Shown in pieces: positions 52,603 through 61,323 of a DNA stretch of 64,000 nucleotides (its first letter is position 1; every line of letters begins with the position of its first letter). The notes under the pieces are model-generated. The model did not search any database. It saw only the letters and a program-made list of their open reading frames with translations, and was not told the DNA's origin. Position numbers and translations under genes: made by a program. Source of the stretch: Streptomyces sp. ISL-100 (GTDB lineage: Bacteria; Actinomycetota; Actinomycetes; Streptomycetales; Streptomycetaceae); the NCBI RefSeq assembly GCF_018614615.1, contig NZ_JAGGOK010000084.1, positions 1-64,000 of the forward strand, written 5' to 3'.

Positions 52603-52914
52603 TGCCGTCACATCTCCCGTTCTACACTGCCGACCTAATACATCCCATTTCGGACACGCCGCCCACCGGTACAGCTTACGTTGTACAACGACCAGCACCG
52701 TCCCGGGGTGTTGGCCGCATTACAACAAGGCAGCAATATGCCTCAACCTTCCCGAAGGTGGCGGGAGTTGACGATTCCGGCATGTTACGGCGCGCCGGAC
52801 CGCTCGCGTCGCGGAGACACGCGGGCACGCAGACAACGCGGTACCCCCGCCGGGACGCCCCGACGGGGGTACCCCGCCCGTCGACGAGGTCGACGAGCTC
52901 CGCCCCCGGGTGTC
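52603..52914. promoter_or_regulatory. Hopanoid operon promoter region with 12-bp palindrome
   Basis: No gene is seen here. CGTTGTACAACG (52679-52690) is a perfect palindrome about 140 bp upstream of hpnC and a candidate operator. The region also contains the terminator at 52840-52873 of the upstream operon. Between the two lies AT-richer DNA that likely holds the hpn promoter. Confidence 0.5.
52840..52873. terminator. Terminator of the glycopolymer operon
   Basis: GGTACCCCCG (52840-52849) and CGGGGGTACC (52864-52873) are exact inverted repeats with a 14-nt loop, 42 bp past the ABC-ATPase stop. Confidence 0.8.
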
Positions 52915-53700
52915 CTAGCGGCCGGTTTCCTTCTCGTACGCCTTGAGGACCTCGTCCGTGGGACCGTCCATCAGCAGCTCGCCTTTCTCCAGCCACAGGA
53001 CGCGGTCGCAGGTGTCCCTGATCGACTTGTTGCTGTGGCTGACCAGGAAGACCGTGCCGGCCTCCTTGCGGAGCTCGCGGATGCGCTGCTCGGAGCGGAT
53101 CTGGAACTTCCGGTCACCGGTCGCCAGCGCCTCGTCGATCATGAGTACGTCGTGATCCTTGGCGGCGGCGATGGAGAAGCGCAGGCGCGCCGCCATGCCG
53201 GAGGAGTACGTGCGCATCGGCAGCGTGATGAAGTCGCCCTTCTCGTTGATGCCGGAGAAGTCGACGATCTGCTGGTAGCGCTCGCGGATCTCCTCGCGCG
53301 TCATCCCCATGGCGAGGCCGCCGAGGATGACGTTGCGCTCGCCGGTCAGGTCGTTCATCAGCGCCGCGTTCACGCCGAGCAGCGAGGGCTGGCCGTCGGT
53401 GTAGACCTTGCCCTGCTCGGTGGGCAGAAGGCCCGCGATGGCACGCAGCAGGGTCGACTTGCCCGACCCGTTCGTACCGATCAGGCCGATCGCCTCGCCC
53501 CGGTAGGACGTGAAGGAGACACCGCGTACCGCGTGCACCTTGCGTACCCCGGGTGAATCGCCCTTGCCGCGCTTCATCATGCGGTTCAGGGCGGCGGTGG
53601 CGCTGCCGCGACCGCCCGCGCCGGCGTTGACGCGGTACACGATGTGCACGTCGTCCGCGATGACCGTGGGGACGCGTCCTTGCTTGTTGTCATCAGCCAC
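52915..53700 (-). CDS. Polysaccharide/teichoic-acid ABC exporter, ATPase
   Basis: 261 aa. Walker A IGTNGSGKSTLLRA, signature YSSGMAARLRFSIA, Walker B VLMIDEALATGD, H-loop VSHSNKSI: the Wzt/TagH subgroup of glycan exporters. Partner of the permease, whose stop it overlaps by 8 bp. There is no long C-terminal substrate-binding extension. Exports the polymer assembled by the genes upstream (inference). Confidence 0.92.
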   Translation of the reverse strand: MADDNKQGRVPTVIADDVHIVYRVNAGAGGRGSATAALNRMMKRGKGDSPGVRKVHAVRGVSFTSYRGEAIGLIGTNGSGKSTLLRAIAGLLPTEQGKVYTDGQPSLLGVNAALMNDLTGERNVILGGLAMGMTREEIRERYQQIVDFSGINEKGDFITLPMRTYSSGMAARLRFSIAAAKDHDVLMIDEALATGDRKFQIRSEQRIRELRKEAGTVFLVSHSNKSIRDTCDRVLWLEKGELLMDGPTDEVLKAYEKETGR

Positions 53701-54628
53701 GGCCGTACCTCTCCTCAGCCTTCCAGAAGTACACGAAGCCCACGAGGCCCACGAGCAGCGCCCAGCCCAGGGCGACGCCCCAGACGTGCGGGGGCAGGTT
53801 CTCGGAGCCGTACCCGTCGATCAGGCCGAAGCGGATGAGATCCATGTAGACGGCCGCCGGGTTCCACTGGAGCACGTCCGTGACCCAGCCGGGCAGGTCC
53901 TTGTCGGCGAGCATGACCGGGATGCTGAACATCACGCCGGACGCGTACATCCACGTACGCATCACGAAGGGCATCAGCTGGGCGAGGTCGGGGGTCTTGC
54001 TGCCGAGCCTGGCCATGATCAGCGCGAGGCCGATGTTGAAGACGAACTGCACGGCGAGCGCGGGGACGACCAGCAGCCAGGCGAGCGAGGGGTAGCTGCC
54101 GAAGGCCATCGCGATGATCACCAGCACGATCATCGAGAACATCAGCTGCTGGAGCTGCTGGAGCGCGAACGAGATCGGCAGCGAGGCGCGCGGGAAGTGC
54201 AGCGCTCTCACCAGGCCCAGGTTGCCGGAGATCGACCGGACACCGGCCATCACCGAGCTCTGGGTGAACGTGAAGACGAACACACCGGTGACCAGGAAGG
54301 GGACGTACACCTCCCGCTTCATGCCCCGGTCGGCCTCCAGGATCAGGCCGAAGATCAGGAAGTACACGAGGGCGTTCAGCAGCGGAGTCGCCACCTGCCA
54401 CAGCTGGCCGAGCTTCGCCTGGCTGTACTGGGCGGTCAGCTTCGCCTGCGAGAACGCGAGGATGAAGTGGCGGCGGCCCCACAGCTGCCGGACATAGTCG
54501 ATCAGCCCCGGCCGGGCACCGCTCACCGACAGGCCGTACTTGGCGGCGAGCTCCGCCGGGGTAAGTCCGTCGTCGGGAGATGGCGGGGCGCTCGTCGCGA
54601 CCGCACCGTCATGGGTTGTGTCACTCAC
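53693..54628 (-). CDS. Polysaccharide/teichoic-acid ABC exporter, permease
   Basis: 311 aa with six transmembrane segments from about residue 70 (ABC-2/TagG type). YVRQLWGRRHFILAFSQAKL precedes TM1 and WQVATPLLNALVYFLIFGLI begins the channel. N-terminal 45 residues are acidic and soluble (DGLTPAELAAKYGLSVSGAR). Overlaps the ATPase gene by 8 bp. Confidence 0.92.
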   Translation of the reverse strand: MSDTTHDGAVATSAPPSPDDGLTPAELAAKYGLSVSGARPGLIDYVRQLWGRRHFILAFSQAKLTAQYSQAKLGQLWQVATPLLNALVYFLIFGLILEADRGMKREVYVPFLVTGVFVFTFTQSSVMAGVRSISGNLGLVRALHFPRASLPISFALQQLQQLMFSMIVLVIIAMAFGSYPSLAWLLVVPALAVQFVFNIGLALIMARLGSKTPDLAQLMPFVMRTWMYASGVMFSIPVMLADKDLPGWVTDVLQWNPAAVYMDLIRFGLIDGYGSENLPPHVWGVALGWALLVGLVGFVYFWKAEERYGRG

Positions 54629-54722
54629 AAGTTGAAACTTTCGTGTTCAAGATGCGCAGGCAGTAAGGCGCAGGAACGGGCTACAGGTCCGCGTGCACCC
54701 GATGCTTTCAGACCCGAGCTTG

Positions 54723-55622
54723 TCAGATGACAGGAGGTCGTCCGAGCCGGGTCAGTCGCCAGACGGTACGCCATCTCATCGGACGGCGTGGTCCCGCCGA
54801 GGTCGTCCACCCCTCCTTGAAGCCACCGAACCATGCCTTCAGCGCCGGTACGGACGGGCGCCGCGCCAGCGTGAGCAGCAGCCATACGCCGAGGTAGACG
54901 GGCACCAGGAGGGCCGGCAGATTGCGGCGCGCCAGCCAGACCCTGTTCCGGGCCACCATGCGGTGGTAGACGGCGTGCCGGGAAGGAGCGGTCGTCGGGT
55001 GGTACAGGACCATGTCCGCGCGGTAGTCGATCATCCAGCCGGCGTCGAGCGCCCGCCAGGCCAGATCGGTCTCCTCATGAGCGTAGAAGAACTCGTCCGG
55101 CAGCCCACCGACCTCGGCGAAGACCTTGGTACGTACGGCATTGGCGCCGCCGAGGAAGGTCGTCACGCGCGAGGAGCGCATCGGGTCGGCAGCGCGCAGC
55201 CGCGGCACGTGGCGGCGCGCGGTCTGACCCGTGTCGGGGTCCGCGATCCGGAAGCTGATGATGCCGAGCTTCGGGTCGGCGGCGAAGGCCTGGCGGCACA
55301 GCTCAGCCGTGTCGTGGTGCGCCAGCAGACCGTCGTCGTCGAGGAACAGCAGGATGTCCATCTCGGCGCCGCTGGGTCCGAACGCCTCGATACCGGCGTT
55401 GCGGCCGCCCGGGATGCCGAGGTTCTCCGGGAGGTTGACGGTCCGTACGCCCTCGGGGACACCGGTGACCGGGGAGCCGTTGCCGACCACCACGACCTCG
55501 ACGCGGTCGCCGTCCTGCTTGGCGACCGAGTCGAGGAGGGCGCGCAGCTCGTCCGGCCGGTTGCCCATCGTGATGATGACGGCGCCGACCTTCAGGCCGG
55601 TGCCCGTGCCCGCGGCCGTCAC
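54723..55622 (-). CDS. Family 2 glycosyltransferase
   Basis: 299 aa. GT-A fold: VGAVIITMGNRPDELRALLD, ILLFLDDDGLL (DxD), FLGGANAVRTKVF, HEETDLAWRALDAG (ED motif), then a hydrophobic C-terminal segment (ALLVPVYLGVWLLLTL), so probably membrane-bound. GTG at 55622 overlaps the CDP-alcohol transferase stop by 4 bp. It is rhamnosyl/galactosyl-transferase-like, but donor and acceptor are unknown. Confidence 0.88.
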   Translation of the reverse strand: MTAAGTGTGLKVGAVIITMGNRPDELRALLDSVAKQDGDRVEVVVVGNGSPVTGVPEGVRTVNLPENLGIPGGRNAGIEAFGPSGAEMDILLFLDDDGLLAHHDTAELCRQAFAADPKLGIISFRIADPDTGQTARRHVPRLRAADPMRSSRVTTFLGGANAVRTKVFAEVGGLPDEFFYAHEETDLAWRALDAGWMIDYRADMVLYHPTTAPSRHAVYHRMVARNRVWLARRNLPALLVPVYLGVWLLLTLARRPSVPALKAWFGGFKEGWTTSAGPRRPMRWRTVWRLTRLGRPPVI

Positions 55623-56398
55623 TTCAGCCTGCTGGAAGCGAGGACGGACACGAGGTGGAGCAGGGTCTGCAGGAGTGCGATGCCGGCCAGGACGGCGACA
55701 CCGAGCCGCGAGAAGAACAGGTCGTCCCTGACACTGTCCACGATCGCCGCGGCGAGGATCAGCAGGGATGCCTCGACCCCGAGGACCAGCCGGTGGAACT
55801 TCAGCGCCGCGGCGGCCTTGCGGGCCAGTGCCATTCCCGAGGAGCGCGGCTCGGACGCCGACTCCTTCACCGGGGGCATCCCGCCCTGGTGACGGGCGAC
55901 GCCGACGAGGTCGGTCTCGGCCTTGATCAGGATCGCGCCGAGTGCGGCCAGGGTGCCGAGGAAGGCCCACAGCCAGTCGATTCGCCCCTCGCCCCACAGG
56001 TCGGCGGCGCGCAGGCCGAAGCCGACCAGGACCGCCGCGTCGCACAGGTAGGCGGCGACCCGGTCCAGGTAGACCCCGGCGAGCGAGTACTGCTTCTTCC
56101 AGCGGGCGATCTCGCCGTCGACGCAGTCGAGCAGCAGATAGAGCTGGACCATCAGCACGCCGAGCAGGGCGCCCGTGATGCCCGGCACGAGCAGTGCCGG
56201 AGCGGCGAGGGCACCCGCGACGGTCATCACATAGGTCAGCTGGTTGGGCGTGACCCGTGTGTTCACCAGATGCCGGTCGACGCGCAACGAGACCTCGCGC
56301 ATGTAGAGCCGGCCGGCCCAGTGCTCGCCGCTGCGCCGGTCCTTCACACCCGGGGGGTGAACGACCGGTCGCAGCTCAGCTACCGATGGCTTTTGCAT
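55619..56398 (-). CDS. CDP-alcohol phosphatidyltransferase family protein
   Basis: 259 aa membrane enzyme with the full signature DCVDGEIARWKKQYSLAGVY followed by LDRVAAYLCD (D-x2-DG-x2-AR-x8-G-x3-D-x3-D). About six TM segments. It transfers a phosphoalcohol from CDP-alcohol to an acceptor. The neighbouring nucleotidyltransferase and dehydrogenase could supply the CDP-activated polyol. Overlaps the dehydrogenase gene by 23 bp. Confidence 0.9.
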   Translation of the reverse strand: MQKPSVAELRPVVHPPGVKDRRSGEHWAGRLYMREVSLRVDRHLVNTRVTPNQLTYVMTVAGALAAPALLVPGITGALLGVLMVQLYLLLDCVDGEIARWKKQYSLAGVYLDRVAAYLCDAAVLVGFGLRAADLWGEGRIDWLWAFLGTLAALGAILIKAETDLVGVARHQGGMPPVKESASEPRSSGMALARKAAAALKFHRLVLGVEASLLILAAAIVDSVRDDLFFSRLGVAVLAGIALLQTLLHLVSVLASSRLK

Positions 56399-57437
56399 AG
56401 TCGGCGTATGCGTCCTTGATCTGGTCGGTGGACAGGTTGAGGTGCTCCAGGATCGTGAAGCGTCCCGGGCGGGTCTGCGGTGCGTATTCGACGGCCTTGA
56501 CGAACTCGTCGACGCTGAAGCCGATCTCCTCCGGCAGCACCGGCAGGCCGTGCCGGTGCAGCACCTCGGCGAAGAGACCGGACTGCTCGTACGCGCCCCG
56601 CAGGTGCATGGCGAAGGCGGCGCCGATGCCGACCTGCTCGCCGTGGCTCGCGGCCCGCTTGGGGTACAGCAGGTCGAAGGCGTGGCTGATCTCGTGGCAC
56701 GCGCCGGACGAGGGGCGGCTGTCGCCGCTGATCGACATGGCGATACCGGACAGCACGAGGGATTCGGCGAGGACCGTGAGGAACTCGTCGGTGCCGACCC
56801 CGCCGGGGTGGCGGAGTACGGCTTCTCCCGCCGTACGGGCCATGGCGGCGGCCAGTCCGTCGATCGGCTCGCCGTGGAGGCGGTGGGACAGCTCCCAGTC
56901 CGCGATCGCCGAGATGTTGGAGATCGCGTCGCCGATCCCGGACCGGATGAACCGGACCGGGGCGTCGCGGATCACATCGAGGTCGATGACCATGGCGATG
57001 GGGGTCGGTACGCCGTAGGAGCCGCGGCCGTTGTCGTTGTCCAGGATGGACACCGGCGAGCACAGACCGTCGTGCGAGAGGTTCGTCGCGACGGCGACCA
57101 TCGGCAGGCCGACCCGCGCCGCCGCGTACTTCGTCACGTCGATGATCTTGCCGCCGCCGAGGCCGACCACGGCGTCGTACCGCTTGCCCTTGATGTCGTC
57201 GGCGAGCTTGACGGCGGAGTCGATGGTGCCGTCGGTGACGGCGTACCAGTCGGCACCCGGCAGGACCGGCGCGAGCTTGTCGCGCAGGGCCAGCCCCGAG
57301 CCGGGGCTGGTCGCGATCGCCAGCTTGCCGGACGCGGAGATCCGCTGGTCGGCCAGCAGGCCGGCCAGATCGTCCATGGCGCCGCAGCTGATGTCGACGA
57401 CGACCGGCGACGGGATGAGCCGGGTCAGTACAGGCAC
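56376..57437 (-). CDS. sn-Glycerol-1-phosphate-dehydrogenase-like enzyme (AraM/EgsA type)
   Basis: 353 aa, iron-containing alcohol dehydrogenase superfamily. NAD(P) motif GLGGGKIIDVTKYAA, VATNLSHDGLCSPVSILDND as in glycerol-1-phosphate dehydrogenases, and metal ligands in GACHEISHAFDLLYP and ASHGEQVGIG. It likely reduces dihydroxyacetone phosphate to sn-glycerol-1-phosphate, or acts on a related polyol phosphate. GTG at 57437 sits inside the end of the nucleotidyltransferase gene (13-bp overlap). Confidence 0.85.
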   Translation of the reverse strand: MPVLTRLIPSPVVVDISCGAMDDLAGLLADQRISASGKLAIATSPGSGLALRDKLAPVLPGADWYAVTDGTIDSAVKLADDIKGKRYDAVVGLGGGKIIDVTKYAAARVGLPMVAVATNLSHDGLCSPVSILDNDNGRGSYGVPTPIAMVIDLDVIRDAPVRFIRSGIGDAISNISAIADWELSHRLHGEPIDGLAAAMARTAGEAVLRHPGGVGTDEFLTVLAESLVLSGIAMSISGDSRPSSGACHEISHAFDLLYPKRAASHGEQVGIGAAFAMHLRGAYEQSGLFAEVLHRHGLPVLPEEIGFSVDEFVKAVEYAPQTRPGRFTILEHLNLSTDQIKDAYADYAKAIGS

Positions 57438-58162
57438 GCGATCTCCCGGCCCCTCGCGAGGTCGTCGTGGTTGTCGATCTCGACCCACGTCACTTCGCCG
57501 ATGGGGGCGACGTCGACGGTGAAGCCGCGGTTGACCAGCTCCTGGTAGCCGTCCTCGTAGTAGAGGTCGGGGTCGCGCTCGAACGTGGTCTTCAGCGCGT
57601 CGGCGAGCTCTTCGGCGGCCTCGGGCTCGATCAGCGTGACACCGATGTACTCACCGGTCGCGGTCGCCGGGTCCATCAGCTTGGTGATCCGCCGGACGCC
57701 CTGGCCGTCCTGCGTGATGACCTTCATCTCCTCGTCGGCGAGGTTCTTCACCGTGTCGAGGGCGAGGATTATCTTCTGGCCCTTGCCGCGGGCGGCGAGC
57801 AGCGTCTTCTCGACGGAGACCGGGTGGACGGTGTCGCCGTTGGCGAGGATCACACCCTGCTTGAGGACGTCACGCGCGCACCACAGGGAGTAGGCGTTGT
57901 TCCACTCCTCGGCCTTGTCGTTGTCGACGAGCGTGATCTTGAGGCCGTACTTCGCCTCAAGGGCCTCCTTGCGCGCGTAGACGGCCTCCTTGCGGTAGCC
58001 GACGACGATGGCGACCTCGGTCAGGCCGACCTCGGCGAAGTTGCCCAGGGTCAGGTCCAGGACGGTCGTGTCGCCGTCCACGGGGACGAGCGCCTTCGGG
58101 AGGGTGTCCGTGTAGGGACGCAGACGCCGTCCGGCGCCGGCAGCCAGTACGAGGCCGATCAT
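57425..58162 (-). CDS. Sugar/polyol-phosphate nucleotidyltransferase
   Basis: 245 aa. NTP-transferase signature VLAAGAGRRLRPYTDTLPKA, then NAYSLWCARDVLKQGVILAN with GD, and EIDNHDDLARGREI near the end. Subgroup similar to phosphocholine/inositol-phosphate cytidylyltransferases. In this operon it probably activates a polyol phosphate with CTP for the CDP-alcohol transferases (inference). Confidence 0.88.
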   Translation of the reverse strand: MIGLVLAAGAGRRLRPYTDTLPKALVPVDGDTTVLDLTLGNFAEVGLTEVAIVVGYRKEAVYARKEALEAKYGLKITLVDNDKAEEWNNAYSLWCARDVLKQGVILANGDTVHPVSVEKTLLAARGKGQKIILALDTVKNLADEEMKVITQDGQGVRRITKLMDPATATGEYIGVTLIEPEAAEELADALKTTFERDPDLYYEDGYQELVNRGFTVDVAPIGEVTWVEIDNHDDLARGREIACLY

Positions 58163-59943
58163 GCGGGTTCTCCTTCGTCATGTACTGCGGGTGCTCCGGA
58201 GGACACCCAGAAGCGGGTGGACTCCACCAGCACCACGAGCGCCACGGCCACAGCGAAGGCCGTGAGCGCCAAGGTGAGGTCTGTGTACTGCGTCGCCAGG
58301 AGGGTGGCGAGTACCACTGCCACCAGCGTCCGGCCTTCGTGCCCGCCGATCGTCCGCACCAGCCACTGGGGCGGCGCGCCTGTGCCGCCGCGGATGCGGT
58401 ACACCGTGTCGTAGTGATGGTAGGCGACCGCCGACACCAGTCCGAAAGCGGCGGGCAGCGCTCCGTTCACTTCGGAGCGGGCGGCGAGGATCAGGATCGT
58501 GCCGTACTCGGCCGCCCGGAAAACGGGGGGCACGAGCCAGTCGAGGGCGCCCTTGAGGGGACGCGAGACGGCTATGCCGGAGAGCACCGCGTAGAAGAGC
58601 GCCGCGACGATGACCTGGCGGCTGCCGAACGGCTGCGTGAGCGCCGTGGCGACCAGGGCGGCGGCGCCGGTGAAGGCGACGACCGGTGCGGTCCAGGCGC
58701 CTTTGAGGCGCGGTCCCCGGGCCGCCACTGCCTGCGCGATCGGGCCGCTGTCCGCGAGGTCCGCGAGGGCCTGCGCGGCGCGGTCGGTACGCCGCGCCTT
58801 GCGGGTCAGCGAGCGCAGGACGCGGCCCGCCGTGGTGTAGAGGGCGGCGAGCGCGCAGCCGACGAGCAGGGCGTAGAAGACGATCCGGGGGGTGGTGACG
58901 GCGGTCAGGACCGCGATCATGGCCCACCGCTCGCCGATCGGCAGGACGATCATCCGGCGTACCCAGACCGTCCAGCCGACGCTGTCGAGCTTGTCGGAGA
59001 GCGCGGCGGTGGGGCTCGTATTGGACTCGGCGTCGTGGTTCGCCTCGTTGAAGGAGAAATCCACGACATGGCGGCAGCTCTGGAGCACCATTGCGCCGAG
59101 CGCCAGCGCCCATACGTCGTCGCCGCCGCGGGCGGCGCCGAGTGCGAGTCCCGCGTAGTACGCGTACTCCTTGGCGCGGTCGAAGGTCGCGTCGAGCCAG
59201 GCGCCCATCGTCGAGTACTGGAGCGAGTAGCGGGCGAGCTGCCCGTCGGTGCAGTCCAGGACGAAGGAGAAGAGCAGCAGCAGACCGGCCGCGATGTAGC
59301 CGCCCCGGGTGCCGGTCGCCGCGCAGCCGGCCGCGATCAGCGCGGTGATCAGCGAGGCGGTGGTGACCTGGTTCGGGGTGAAGCCCCGGCGGGCGCACCA
59401 GCGCGCGAGGTAGCGCGAGTACGGGCTGATGCAGAAGGTGGTGAAGAAGCCGTCGCGGGACTTCACGGCCGTACGCAGCCGTACGGCCTCCTCGTCGATG
59501 GCGGCGACGGCGGCGCGGGCCTGCTCGCGCTCGTCCTCGCCGGTGGCGACGACGGCGACCAGCGAGCCGAGTTCCGGGCGCTGCACGGCGGTGCCGCTCG
59601 CGTCGAGCGCGGCGGCGACGGCGTCGGGCCCGGCACCGGCACCGCGCACGGCGTGCGCCAGCGCCGCGCGGGCCTCGGGCTGCGCGGTGAGCGCGCCGGG
59701 GGCCGCGGCGGCCATCCAGCGGGGGTCCGTCAGCGCGAGGCGCAGGGAGTGGACGTGGCCGACGAAGCGCGGGTCGACGAGCGCGACCCGCTCACCGGCG
59801 GGCGCCCTGTCGAGAAGCTTGGCGATCTGCTCGGCAGCGTCGGCATCGGGCCCGACGTACCGCACGTCGAATCCCAGCGACCGCAGATCGCCCTCGAGCG
59901 GCGATCCGGGTACCGGCGGACCGGTGAGGATGGCGGTCGACAG
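58159..59943 (-). CDS. DUF5941 / CDP-alcohol phosphatidyltransferase fusion
   Basis: 594 aa if started at CTG 59943. N-terminal soluble domain (to about 185), then a CDP-alcohol transferase module with DCTDGQLARYSLQYSTMGAW and LDATFDRAKE, then a C-terminal multi-TM DUF5941 region. A perfect AAGGAG lies 9 nt before the CTG, and the 26 residues it adds (STAILTGPPVPGSPLEGDL) look genuine; the first GTG would be 59865 with no RBS. First gene of the glycopolymer operon. Confidence 0.82.
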   Translation of the reverse strand: MSTAILTGPPVPGSPLEGDLRSLGFDVRYVGPDADAAEQIAKLLDRAPAGERVALVDPRFVGHVHSLRLALTDPRWMAAAAPGALTAQPEARAALAHAVRGAGAGPDAVAAALDASGTAVQRPELGSLVAVVATGEDEREQARAAVAAIDEEAVRLRTAVKSRDGFFTTFCISPYSRYLARWCARRGFTPNQVTTASLITALIAAGCAATGTRGGYIAAGLLLLFSFVLDCTDGQLARYSLQYSTMGAWLDATFDRAKEYAYYAGLALGAARGGDDVWALALGAMVLQSCRHVVDFSFNEANHDAESNTSPTAALSDKLDSVGWTVWVRRMIVLPIGERWAMIAVLTAVTTPRIVFYALLVGCALAALYTTAGRVLRSLTRKARRTDRAAQALADLADSGPIAQAVAARGPRLKGAWTAPVVAFTGAAALVATALTQPFGSRQVIVAALFYAVLSGIAVSRPLKGALDWLVPPVFRAAEYGTILILAARSEVNGALPAAFGLVSAVAYHHYDTVYRIRGGTGAPPQWLVRTIGGHEGRTLVAVVLATLLATQYTDLTLALTAFAVAVALVVLVESTRFWVSSGAPAVHDEGEPA

Positions 59944-60184
59944 ACGAACTCACTCCTTGGAGCTGGGCATGGCTGGCCTTGTACGGCAATGACATGCGGC
60001 ATTCCGGCCCGGCATGGGCGGGAGGGCATGTCGGCAGAGGCTATCGGATGAACGGAAGCAGGAGTTCACGGCCCGTTTACGCCCCGATAAGACCGGACCG
60101 GGACGCGGTCAACCCGCCGCGAGCATCTTGGTCGATCAATGCCCCGGCCCACAAACCGCGACCGCCGTGGGTCCGGACACGCCC

Positions 60185-60200
60185 TAGGGTGGCGGTTATG
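60185..60200 (+). promoter_or_regulatory. -10 box for leaderless galE transcript
   Basis: TAGGGT (60185-60190) lies 7 bp before the ATG with no clear Shine-Dalgarno. This is the same arrangement as the tetR gene at 24147 and implies a leaderless mRNA. Confidence 0.5.
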
Positions 60201-61181
60201 ACATGGCTGATCACAGGTGGTGCGGGTTACATCGGCGCGCATGTGGCGCGGACCATGGCGGCGGCGGGTGAGCGGGTCGTCGTCCTGGACGACGTCTCGT
60301 CCGGGATTCCCGAGCGGCTGCCGGCGGAGGTCGCGCTCGTACGCGGCTCGGTACTGGACCGGGAGCTGCTCGACGTGACGCTCGCCGAACACGGCGTCAC
60401 GGGTGTGGTGCATCTCGCGGCGAGGAAGCAGGTCGGGGAGTCGGTCGAGAAGCCGCTGCTCTACTACCGGGAGAATGTGTACGGGCTCACAGTGCTGCTG
60501 GAGGCCGTCGTGGCGGCCGGGGTGCGGCACTTCCTCTTCTCCTCCTCCGCCGCCGTGTACGGGATTCCCGAGGCGGAGCTGATCTCCGAGGACGCCCCCT
60601 GCGCGCCGATCAATCCGTACGGCGAGACCAAGCTGGCCGGCGAGTGGCTGGTGCGGGCGGCGGGCCGGGCGCACGGGTTCTCGACCGCGTGCCTGCGCTA
60701 CTTCAATGTGGCGGGTGCGGCGAGGCCGGAGCTGGCCGACACCGGAGTGTTCAACATCATCCCGATGTTCTTCGACCGGATCACGCGTGGCGAGGCCCCA
60801 CGGATCTTCGGGGCGGACTATCCGACGCCCGACGGCACCTGCATCCGTGACTACATACACGTCGCCGATCTCGCCGACGCCCATCTGTCGGTCGCGCGGG
60901 CGCTGGCCAAGCGGGACGAGGCGGCGGAGCTCACGTTCAATATCGGCCGCGGCGAGGGCGTCTCGGTGCGCGAGCTCGCCGATCTGGTGGCCGAGGTCAC
61001 CGGTTCCACGCTCGTCCCGGTGGTCGAGCCGCGCCGCCCCGGGGACGCCGCGAAGGCCGTCGCCTCCTCCGATCTGATCGCCAATGAGCTCGGCTGGACG
61101 GCCGGGCGCGGGGTGCGCGAGATGGTCGCCTCGGCGTGGGAGGGCTGGCTTCTCCGGCATCCGGAGGCCGCCCGTATCTGA
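60198..61181 (+). CDS. galE: UDP-glucose 4-epimerase
   Basis: 327 aa, extended SDR. GGAGYIGAHVARTM, VVHLAARKQVGESV, FLFSSSAAVYG (Ser), NPYGETKLAGE (YxxxK), ACLRYFNVAGA and TCIRDYIHVADLADAH: the GalE signature set. Interconverts UDP-glucose and UDP-galactose, useful for the glycosyltransferase operon divergent from it. Confidence 0.92.
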   Translation: MTWLITGGAGYIGAHVARTMAAAGERVVVLDDVSSGIPERLPAEVALVRGSVLDRELLDVTLAEHGVTGVVHLAARKQVGESVEKPLLYYRENVYGLTVLLEAVVAAGVRHFLFSSSAAVYGIPEAELISEDAPCAPINPYGETKLAGEWLVRAAGRAHGFSTACLRYFNVAGAARPELADTGVFNIIPMFFDRITRGEAPRIFGADYPTPDGTCIRDYIHVADLADAHLSVARALAKRDEAAELTFNIGRGEGVSVRELADLVAEVTGSTLVPVVEPRRPGDAAKAVASSDLIANELGWTAGRGVREMVASAWEGWLLRHPEAARI

Positions 61182-61323
61182 TCTTGTCAGCGCTCTGACC
61201 TGCGGTCATTTCCGCAGGTCAGAGGACATGACAACGGTGTTCAGTCCCGTGTTGCACATACCCCCCGCCCGTAGTTCACTGGCACCTCGGTCAGACCATC
61301 ACACAACCGGGGAGGCGTCCTTC

